Below, piece after piece: positions 1 to 5,679 of a DNA stretch of 5,679 nucleotides (positions are counted from its first letter, which is position 1; every line of letters starts with the position of its first letter). Origin of the DNA: DAOTUB01 sp034437455. Lineage in GTDB: Bacteria > Chloroflexota > Anaerolineae > B4-G1. A program made the position numbers and the translations under genes. The notes below the pieces were generated by a model that worked only from the letters and a program-made list of their open reading frames with translations, was not told the origin of the DNA and searched no databases. Where the stretch lies: positions 1-5,679 of the forward strand of contig DAOTUB010000035.1 of assembly GCA_034437455.1 (NCBI GenBank), read 5' to 3'.

Positions 1-1
1 G

Positions 2-652
2 TTGCGGTTCTACCTGGCCCTGGAACGCCGAAGAGAGATCGAACGCTTTCGCACCACATTGGCGGTGGATCTAGGACAACGAGACGAAGATGAGATTTCA
101 CCTGCGGTGTGGAATGGGCTGACAAAGGCTTTGGTAGAACGGCGGCGGGTGGAGTTCTCCTACCATTCCCCGCAGCAAGAGGACGGGGCGCCGCGTCGCC
201 ACGTGGTAGATCCCTACGAACGCTATTTCGATACAGTGCGGGGCCACTACTATCTGCGAGGTTGGTGTCGCTACACCGATGGTCCGCTAGGGCGGTACGA
301 GCAGGGGCGATATTTCTACTACCGCCTGGGCCGGATCGGTGATTTGCGGGTGTTACCCAATAAATTGCCTCCTACCTCTCCAGCCGCGCCGCGTTACCCT
401 GTGGTGTATGAACTGGCATCGCGGGTGGCGCGGCTGGGTATCACGCACCATCGGGTGATCGTGGTCAAAGAGAGCGCGCGACGGGAGGATGGGAGTGTCC
501 TCGTGCGCGGAGAGACGGATAATCTTTTCTGGGCGGTGCGAACGCTCTTGCACTATGGCCCCAACTGCCGCGTGCTGGGCGGCCCCAAGATGCGCTGGGA
601 GATGCAAAAGGTGGTGAGAGAAATGGCGGAGATGTACGCAGAAGGGGAGTGA
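2..652 (+). CDS. WYL-domain transcriptional regulator, 5'-truncated
   Basis: This is the C-terminal part of a WYL-family regulator, a class of DNA-binding proteins whose WYL domain senses a ligand, often a nucleic acid or nucleotide. The frame is open from the window edge. The TTG at position 2 is only the first possible start codon, and the real start with the expected N-terminal helix-turn-helix lies upstream. About 216 residues are visible. Residues 39-118 look like the WYL fold: a strand of type VEFSYHSP near 50-57, the signature position as YYLRGWC (83-89, Tyr replacing the usual Trp), and a closing YYRLGRIGDLRVL segment (106-118). Residues 151-214 resemble the WCX C-terminal extension, with an ETDNLFWAVRTLL segment (171-183). 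It is co-oriented with cas3 and ends 52 bases before it. WYL proteins are recurrent neighbours of I-D loci, and one (Sll7009) is reported as a repressor of the Synechocystis I-D system. A role in controlling this cas operon is inferred from position. Confidence 0.85.
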   Translation: MRFYLALERRREIERFRTTLAVDLGQRDEDEISPAVWNGLTKALVERRRVEFSYHSPQQEDGAPRRHVVDPYERYFDTVRGHYYLRGWCRYTDGPLGRYEQGRYFYYRLGRIGDLRVLPNKLPPTSPAAPRYPVVYELASRVARLGITHHRVIVVKESARREDGSVLVRGETDNLFWAVRTLLHYGPNCRVLGGPKMRWEMQKVVREMAEMYAEGE

Positions 653-693
653 TCACCCTGGATGTGGGGGTGGGGATGTGATAGAATAAGAAT

Positions 694-697
694 GGAG
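694..697 (+). promoter_or_regulatory. Ribosome binding site of cas3
   Basis: A GGAG core sits 7 bases before the ATG at 705, which supports that start. The ATG at 692 is in another frame and meets a stop after 17 codons, so it does not compete. The match is moderate and weaker than the two sites associated with cas10d. Confidence 0.7.
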
Positions 698-704
698 AAA
701 AAGG

Positions 705-2825
705 ATGTGGATCAAGACATTACCTGTGTATTCAAAGTTGGCTGATGAGGCGGAGGTTCCACCCGAGGTAGCTGCACGATTACCGGCAGGGTGGCAGCTG
801 TCACAGCATCAAGTTGAGACGTACAAGGCGCTGACCACAAGCGATGCAGAAGTGATTTTCAATACAGCGATGACAGGGGATGGGAAGAGCCTAGCGGGTC
901 AGTTACCTGTGTTGATACACGGAGGGCGAACATCTGCATTGATAGCAATGTACCCCACTAACGAACTGGTGCGCGATCAAGAAGGGCAGTTAGAAAAGTC
1001 GACCGGCCATTGGCATGCCACTCTTCAATGTGAACCGCTCAACAGCGCCAAGCTGGAAGCCATTATGATGGACGATTTCTATAGTCAGCGTGGGGATGCA
1101 CTGTTAGAAGTGTTGCTGAACAGCGATGTGGTGCTCACCAATCCCGATATCTTTCATTTTGTCATGCATCAGTTCTATGTGCGCCCTGGCGATGCGCCAG
1201 ACAAACTGATCGGTCCGATGATACAGCGATTTAGGCAGTTTACCTTCGACGAGTTTCATATCTTTGGGACGCCGCAAGTTGTCAGTGTTCTCAATGCACT
1301 GCTTTTCATTCACGAGATGGCCGGATTTACTCGTCCTCACAAGTTTCTTTTTCTTTCTGCGACACCAACGGATTTGATGCTGGAATATCTGGATCGTTCA
1401 GGACTTCGAGTACATCGAATCGATGGGGAGTATAAGCACAGTGAGATACCTCCAGATACCTCGGATTGGCGGCGTATTCTTCACAAAGCGATGGTACACT
1501 TGGATGTAGGTCGCGTGGAAGAATGGGTAGATGCGCACTTGAACGATAAACTATTGCCTTTCTTTCTGGAGCGTAGGCCCCACGCCAAAGGCGCGATCAT
1601 TGTCAATTCGGTAGCGGCGGCACACCGGCTGCTGGATCTGCTGGAACCGGTTTTCGAGGAACGAGGTATGACTGTCGAACCGAACACAGGTTTGACGTCA
1701 AGAGCAAGGCGCACTGCTTCTTACGAGGCCGATTTACTCATCGGCACTTCGACAGTGGATGTGGGGGTGGATTTTCAGATCAATTTTCTGCTGTTTGAGA
1801 GTCGGGACGCGGGGAGTTTTTTACAACGCTTGGGCCGGCTGGGTCGCCACGATGGTTATGAGCGAGGAGGAAAAAAATATCCTTTCGACAATTTCGTGGC
1901 TTATGCGCTGGTACCGTCGTGGATTCAGGAATCACTCTTTGTGGGACGCGATGGAGCCGCAGCACTGCTCAAAGGTGAAACAACCGTGGATCGGGAAAGC
2001 CTAAATCGAGCCATTGAGCAGGCCTACATCCTGCCAGCAACATTTGACCACTATGCTCAGTTGTGGGGTAAGCTACAGTCGGTGCGTGTGATGATGGGAT
2101 TGAGTAATAAGACGATCAGAGAACAATATGCAGAAAAACGGGTCAGGCTTGGTGAGCGGTATGAGACTACTTTTGATGTCAAGCTGCGTTCCGCCTTTAG
2201 CAGATACAAAGACTTGTACAAGAACCAGCGCAAGTTATTGGACGAGGCGATCTCTTTCCGGGGTGGGAGTTATTTTACGTGTGGTGTGATTGATGAAACC
2301 GAGGGAGGGACGTTAAAGACCGCCGATCTGTTTCAATTAGTGGCAGATGCCAAGTTAGACCCATTGGATAAAGACGATTTCTATGTGGCAGTGGAGCGAG
2401 GTGGAATGAACCCACAGGCGTTTGAATCACGACACGAACCGGTGGCGTTTTTTCGAATGTATGGTTGGCGGGAGGAGCGAGAGAATTATCGTCTGGTGCT
2501 CGACCACGACATCGGCGACTGGGGGGCAGAACGGTTTGGAAAGGCTATGTTGGTCAAGGGGTGGCAGTTGGATGCGCCAGTACCGGAACTGACAAAATTG
2601 AACAACCGCCTGAGCCGTCGTAAACTACCGGCCTTTTTGTGCCTTGGCTATCATCCATTGGAACTCAAGCGGCGGCTGCGCTTGCCGCTACTTTTTGCGA
2701 TTTATTCCTTCCGCAGCCGAGATGGGATTGATGGATGTGTCGCTTTTGGACGCGAGGCATTGTTGCTCGAAACGCGCTTACAATATACTCGTCTGCCTAC
2801 AGGTGGAGGATCAATAATTATATGA
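705..2825 (+). CDS. cas3: CRISPR-associated helicase Cas3, subtype I-D (Cas3', no HD domain)
   Basis: This is an ATP-dependent superfamily 2 DNA helicase, expected to be recruited to target DNA bound by the I-D Cascade complex and to unwind it for cleavage. It has 706 residues and the start is supported by a GGAG site. The motifs appear in order: a possible Q-motif glutamine near 34-36, Walker A AMTGDGKS (55-62; Lys61), motif Ia YPTNELVRDQ (83-92), Walker B as DEFH (182-185), motif III SATP (218-221), motif IV around AIIVNS (297-302), motif V GTSTVDVGVDF (347-357) and motif VI QRLGRLGRH (374-382) with the arginine finger candidates. Residues after about 400 form a C-terminal region without a motif I can name. 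There is no N-terminal HD nuclease: the helicase domain starts almost at once after the IKTLPVYSKLAD opening, which is typical of I-D Cas3. The missing nuclease is on Cas10d, encoded 31 bases downstream. The gene appears intact. Lines sampled by eye look somewhat lower in GC than the regulator gene. Confidence 0.93.
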   Translation: MWIKTLPVYSKLADEAEVPPEVAARLPAGWQLSQHQVETYKALTTSDAEVIFNTAMTGDGKSLAGQLPVLIHGGRTSALIAMYPTNELVRDQEGQLEKSTGHWHATLQCEPLNSAKLEAIMMDDFYSQRGDALLEVLLNSDVVLTNPDIFHFVMHQFYVRPGDAPDKLIGPMIQRFRQFTFDEFHIFGTPQVVSVLNALLFIHEMAGFTRPHKFLFLSATPTDLMLEYLDRSGLRVHRIDGEYKHSEIPPDTSDWRRILHKAMVHLDVGRVEEWVDAHLNDKLLPFFLERRPHAKGAIIVNSVAAAHRLLDLLEPVFEERGMTVEPNTGLTSRARRTASYEADLLIGTSTVDVGVDFQINFLLFESRDAGSFLQRLGRLGRHDGYERGGKKYPFDNFVAYALVPSWIQESLFVGRDGAAALLKGETTVDRESLNRAIEQAYILPATFDHYAQLWGKLQSVRVMMGLSNKTIREQYAEKRVRLGERYETTFDVKLRSAFSRYKDLYKNQRKLLDEAISFRGGSYFTCGVIDETEGGTLKTADLFQLVADAKLDPLDKDDFYVAVERGGMNPQAFESRHEPVAFFRMYGWREERENYRLVLDHDIGDWGAERFGKAMLVKGWQLDAPVPELTKLNNRLSRRKLPAFLCLGYHPLELKRRLRLPLLFAIYSFRSRDGIDGCVAFGREALLLETRLQYTRLPTGGGSIII

Positions 2826-2843
2826 GCGGTGGATGGTATAGAC

Positions 2844-2852
2844 GGAGGAGGT
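2844..2852 (+). promoter_or_regulatory. Ribosome binding site of cas10d
   Basis: GGAGGAGGT contains an almost complete Shine-Dalgarno sequence (AGGAGGT, 2846-2852), ending 4 bases before the ATG at 2857. It lies in the short gap after cas3 and fixes the cas10d start. It is clearly stronger than the cas3 site. Confidence 0.85.
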
Positions 2853-2856
2853 AACT

Positions 2857-5679
2857 ATGACAAGTGACGATCCCAAGCAAGAGGATTTTTTATTCTCGGA
2901 AGAGTTGGAAAAAAGTGAGGAGGAGGCAGCGCTTTCACTAGCTCCAGAACCACTCTTCTCCGCCTTACTGCGCGATGTGGTCAACAAACTGTGGCCCGAT
3001 GATCCAGTGATGGCCGACTTTGTCGAACACGTCGCCGCGCCGATCTCGGATCGATTGGGGCACAAGGGAGCCAAGGGCGGCGACTTTGCACTCCGTATGC
3101 AGGTCGAGGGCAAAGATGTGGAGCGTTATCGCTACGACCAGTCCCTGCGCGCTCATCTCATCAACGGTCTCTTTCCAGTGTTGCACGTAGCGCGGACGCT
3201 TCAGGCGTGGGACGCGCCACGATTTCGCTACTATGACGACGCTGCCCGGCGATGTTTCATCGCCGGTTACGTGTTGCACGATTACCTGAAACTGCCGGGC
3301 GTGGAGGCGGAACTGGAGGAAGCGGGTTTTAGCCACGAGACTGCCGTGGGAGTCGAGCAGATGCCTACGGTAGAAAAGCTCTTTGGTCAATGGTGTGCTG
3401 CATTGGGACTGGACATTTTCTTGGGGCCGGTTGGAGGCGCCGAGGCAGCGCTGCACGATCTGATCTACATTGCTGCCAATACACAGAAACGCTGGGGGAC
3501 GCTGCGTAATCTGAGCCTTTTACCGCGCCTGACGTTGGATTCTGCCCAACTGTCCCTTGCCGAGCAGTTGAGTTCTCTGGCTGACTATTTGGCATACGTT
3601 GCGCGAACACCACAGGCCGCCGCCACTCACCAGGCCATCCGGCGCGAGTTGGCGCAACTCAGCCGCCGGACCGCTCGGTTGACCTACCATCACCTGGCGG
3701 ATAACAGGGGCGTGCTGACCAACTTTATCCACGACGCGGCTCTGAGGGCGATGACGGGCGAACACCGCGTGCCGCTGCTCTATGCGCCCAGCGGCGTGGT
3801 CTACCTGGAGCACATCGAGAAAGCCTCATCGTTGCCGAGCACTGATTCCGTGGTTGATGAAACCATCCAACGGATCAAGCGTGTCGTAGGGGGCCGTCTG
3901 CGAACCTCGTTAGACGGTTTTGGGCGGGCCGGCAAGGGCTTGAAGTATGCTGATTACTACTGGCTCTTTTTCGATCTGGCCTCGTTTGTTGAGCTAGGCC
4001 CAAGGGCTGTTTTCAAAATCATCCACGAGAAAAAAACGCCCAAGGCGGGCAAGCGCTTCGCCAAAATACGTGATGGAGAATGGATGGAGGCAGGAGTGGA
4101 TCTCGACTTGCCCGACGACCGTCGTGTAGATCAGTTGGCCGAGTGGTCTTATTTGGCGGAAAAGCAGGTGCGAGAAAAACTGCCAGGATTCGATTTGGCA
4201 TCTGTGCTGCTGCGAGATATGGGTTTGGAGGACTTGAGAGCGCAGTTTGATGCGGTGCCGCGCGATAACCGGGCTGGAGGGGTGGGTTATCACTGGTATT
4301 TTGCCGCAGGGCATTATCTCAAACGTCATCCGGGTTTGGATCCGGCGGCTTGGCGAGAACGGGTCGAAGGCTTTGCTCAGAAACTTGCCGAGGCTGTCCA
4401 ATCCACAGAAACGGACAAATCCGCGCAGACAGAGGATGAATGGGCTGATTTGCGCGCCTACATCACTCATACACTGACGCTGGGAGTGGAGGTTGCAAAG
4501 GGCGAAGAGCGAGAAACTTTTGCAGCCGAACTACACCGTTACCAAAACGCTAAACGCCGGGGCCGGGGCACGACGCACATGTGCTCTCTCTGTTCCTCGG
4601 CGTATAATGTGGAGCAACAGAGAGAGGCAGCCGTGCTCTTTGCCCCCCAGGTTTATAGCAACAAGCTCTCACTCCACGGCTCCAATGCGTTACGTGACAT
4701 TTGCTTCATCTGCGGTCTGGAGATGATGCTGCGCCAGAACTTGATGGTCCGTTCGGCAGCCAGCGGGAGAAGATTTGAAGGGCGGCGTGTTCGTTATCTC
4801 TATTTCTATCCGACCTACTTTTTCACACCAGAGACGTTAGAAGTCTTGCGGCGCGCTTATCTCAATATCAAGCGGATCAGCTTTACAGAACTGCGCCGTC
4901 AACTTGTCAGTAAAGATGGTCAGGTTGACCTTTCATCGGAAACGTGGCAACGGTTGGAACCATTGTTGCTCACTTCAGAGGAAGAACATGATCCGGCGAA
5001 TGATCGATATGTGCGGATGCGTTTTCCAAAAGGGATGTCTATTACGTTTCACTTTCTGGGAGTGCCGCCGCCTGTCCGCGATGCCACCGACACGGACTCG
5101 TGGGTCCATCCCGCGTTTCTGGCCTTGTTGTTGCCGCTCTGTCTGGACGTAAAGGTCGTGGCCAGTGAATCATCGTTGCCTCTGCTGACAGAAGCCGACG
5201 AATTGGCCGAGACTGTCTTTCTGGACGGGCCACACGCTGCTATCCGTTATCTGACCAATGGCCGATTGCAGGTGAATGTGGATCAGGTGTTGCCCACACT
5301 CCAGCGACTGGCGGTGGGTTATCTCATCCATACCGATGCCAACACTGCGCCCGGCAGCAATAATTTTTATCGCTGGCAAGATTTGCCCGCGCTGGCCCGC
5401 GCGCTGGATACGTCACCCCTGTACGCTTTCCACTATCTGAAAAAGTGGCAGCGAAAGAAAAAGTTGGATACTATCCCCGCAAGTAAAGCTCGCCAGTATC
5501 TCACTTATATCAAATACCTGATGAAAGGAGGAAACGAGATGAGCCATGCACGAGAATTAACGACGTTGTACCGAAAGTTCTACCGCGCCAAGCGTAAGAA
5601 CGCCAACAGTATTTTGCGTCCGCTTAGTGTCGCGGCCCAGGCAGTGCTGGTTGCCGACCCACGGCTTTTTGACCGCGAT
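2857..5679 (+). CDS. cas10d: Cas10d (Csc3), large subunit of the type I-D Cascade with HD nuclease domain, 3'-truncated
   Basis: This is the large subunit of the I-D interference complex, acting in PAM recognition and, through its HD domain, in DNA cleavage. One frame of 941 codons reaches the window end without a stop. After an acidic leader (residues 3-25), an HD domain follows: a possible first histidine His110 (PVLHVART), the core LHDYLK with His141-Asp142, and a conserved-looking HDLIYIAANTQ segment (200-210). The Cas10-like body includes GGVGYHWYFAAGHYL (474-488), a zinc ribbon with CSLC (576-579) and CFIC (616-619), and the Csc3-like YFYPTYFFTPET (649-660). A strand-rich stretch follows, with WVHPAFLALLLPLCLDVKVV (749-768). 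No GGDD cyclase motif is present in the body, as expected for Cas10d. The C-terminal helical region begins near FYRWQDLPALARAL (837-850) and is cut off. Csc3 proteins are usually around 900-1100 residues, so most of the protein is visible. The start follows a strong ribosome site. The same gene probably also encodes Cas11d from an internal start. Confidence 0.95.
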   Translation, partial: MTSDDPKQEDFLFSEELEKSEEEAALSLAPEPLFSALLRDVVNKLWPDDPVMADFVEHVAAPISDRLGHKGAKGGDFALRMQVEGKDVERYRYDQSLRAHLINGLFPVLHVARTLQAWDAPRFRYYDDAARRCFIAGYVLHDYLKLPGVEAELEEAGFSHETAVGVEQMPTVEKLFGQWCAALGLDIFLGPVGGAEAALHDLIYIAANTQKRWGTLRNLSLLPRLTLDSAQLSLAEQLSSLADYLAYVARTPQAAATHQAIRRELAQLSRRTARLTYHHLADNRGVLTNFIHDAALRAMTGEHRVPLLYAPSGVVYLEHIEKASSLPSTDSVVDETIQRIKRVVGGRLRTSLDGFGRAGKGLKYADYYWLFFDLASFVELGPRAVFKIIHEKKTPKAGKRFAKIRDGEWMEAGVDLDLPDDRRVDQLAEWSYLAEKQVREKLPGFDLASVLLRDMGLEDLRAQFDAVPRDNRAGGVGYHWYFAAGHYLKRHPGLDPAAWRERVEGFAQKLAEAVQSTETDKSAQTEDEWADLRAYITHTLTLGVEVAKGEERETFAAELHRYQNAKRRGRGTTHMCSLCSSAYNVEQQREAAVLFAPQVYSNKLSLHGSNALRDICFICGLEMMLRQNLMVRSAASGRRFEGRRVRYLYFYPTYFFTPETLEVLRRAYLNIKRISFTELRRQLVSKDGQVDLSSETWQRLEPLLLTSEEEHDPANDRYVRMRFPKGMSITFHFLGVPPPVRDATDTDSWVHPAFLALLLPLCLDVKVVASESSLPLLTEADELAETVFLDGPHAAIRYLTNGRLQVNVDQVLPTLQRLAVGYLIHTDANTAPGSNNFYRWQDLPALARALDTSPLYAFHYLKKWQRKKKLDTIPASKARQYLTYIKYLMKGGNEMSHARELTTLYRKFYRAKRKNANSILRPLSVAAQAVLVADPRLFDRD
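4582..4716 (+). other. Zinc-ribbon segment of Cas10d
   Basis: Two CxxC pairs are encoded here: Cys576/Cys579 (MCSLC) and Cys616/Cys619 (ICFIC), with 36 residues between the pairs. This arrangement is that of a structural zinc-binding knuckle pair, as found in Cas10-family large subunits. The segment also contains VLFAPQVYSNK (605-region), which looks family-conserved. Zinc binding is inferred from the cysteine spacing only. Confidence 0.7.
5524..5531 (+). promoter_or_regulatory. Internal ribosome binding site within cas10d, for Cas11d
   Basis: AAAGGAGG lies inside the cas10d frame, where it encodes Lys-Gly-Gly (890-892). It matches seven consecutive bases of the consensus AAGGAGG and ends 7 bases before an in-frame ATG at 5539, which is ideal spacing. 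It is as good as the site of cas10d itself and better than that of cas3. Internal initiation near the 3' end of cas10d is an established feature of I-D systems, so a chance match is unlikely. Confidence 0.8.
5539..5679 (+). CDS. cas11d: Cas11d small subunit, internal in-frame translation product of cas10d, 3'-truncated
   Basis: This is the likely start of the I-D small subunit, made by independent translation from inside cas10d and sharing its frame, so its sequence equals the Cas10d C-terminal domain from Met895. Small subunits line the belly of Cascade and stabilise the crRNA-target DNA duplex and the displaced strand. The 47 visible residues begin MSHARELTTLYRKFYRAKRK and are rich in Lys and Arg, which fits a nucleic-acid-binding helical protein. 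The start is chosen from the Shine-Dalgarno sequence at 5524-5531. The alternative ATG at 5521 (Met889) lies before that site and lacks a comparable one. Known Cas11 proteins are roughly 100-170 residues, so the rest lies beyond the window and should share the cas10d stop codon. The product is inferred from this signal and from published I-D complexes; no expression evidence is visible here. Confidence 0.75.
   Translation, partial: MSHARELTTLYRKFYRAKRKNANSILRPLSVAAQAVLVADPRLFDRD

Noticed and set aside
659..673. Fifteen-base identity TGGATGTGGGGGTGG shared by the regulator-cas3 gap and cas3 motif V (1756-1770)
   Set aside because: It is G-rich and low in complexity, and the second copy is explained by the Val-Asp-Val-Gly-Val codons of helicase motif V. 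There are only two copies and no array structure, so it is probably chance.
679..687. Extended -10-like element TGATAGAAT upstream of cas3
   Set aside because: There is no convincing -35 hexamer about 17 bases upstream, and a start about 7 bases downstream would fall on the cas3 ribosome site and leave almost no leader. One match of this kind in 52 bases is not enough to call a promoter.
3076..3087. GGDF at residues 74-77 of Cas10d, resembling a GGDEF/GGDD cyclase motif
   Set aside because: It lies before the HD domain in the N-terminal region, not in a palm domain, and lacks the surrounding strand-turn-strand context. It is a chance match.
2965..3456. Long open frame on the - strand opposite cas10d (about 163 codons), with others near 3520-3813 and 3994-4470
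   Set aside because: They lie wholly within the well-supported cas10d frame, and their translations show no recognisable domain. Their openness fits codon bias on the opposite strand.
1..5679. CRISPR array, tRNA, insertion sequence or inverted-repeat ends
   Set aside because: I saw no regularly spaced repeat, tRNA-like cloverleaf, transposase or terminal inverted repeat. Nearly all the sequence is occupied by the three genes.

Overview
The window holds the leading end of a subtype I-D CRISPR-Cas effector operon, all on the + strand. The gene order is: a WYL-domain transcriptional regulator (5' end missing), a cas3 helicase without a nuclease domain, and a large cas10d (csc3) gene that runs off the right edge. 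Both gaps are short (52 and 31 bases) and neither contains a recognisable terminator hairpin, so co-transcription is likely. No CRISPR repeat array, adaptation gene (cas1, cas2, cas4), cas6, cas7 (csc2) or cas5 (csc1) lies inside the window. Family knowledge places several of these downstream of cas10d.

By region: positions 1-652 encode the WYL and C-terminal extension part of the regulator. Positions 705-2825 encode a 706-residue superfamily 2 helicase with all the core motifs. From 2857 to the last base there is one uninterrupted frame of 941 codons. It has an N-terminal HD nuclease domain, a degenerate polymerase/cyclase-like Cas10 body with a four-cysteine zinc ribbon, and the beginning of a helical C-terminal domain. 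The division of labour is the I-D signature: the DNA-cutting HD domain is on the large subunit and Cas3 supplies only the helicase motor.

The most interesting element is inside cas10d. A near-perfect Shine-Dalgarno sequence (AAAGGAGG, 5524-5531) stands 7 bases before an in-frame ATG at 5539. This fits the internal translation start that produces the separate small subunit Cas11d in I-D systems. The arrangement is known in principle from work on other I-D systems; here it can be placed at a specific codon.

The host is probably a bacterium: strong Shine-Dalgarno sites, a WYL regulator and moderate GC (sampled lines range from slightly below half to about 60 percent). The protein style would suit Chloroflexota or a cyanobacterium-like I-D lineage, but this is a weak guess with no phylogenetic marker in view. 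I found no wholly new system; the window is a recognisable I-D locus with one notable translational feature.
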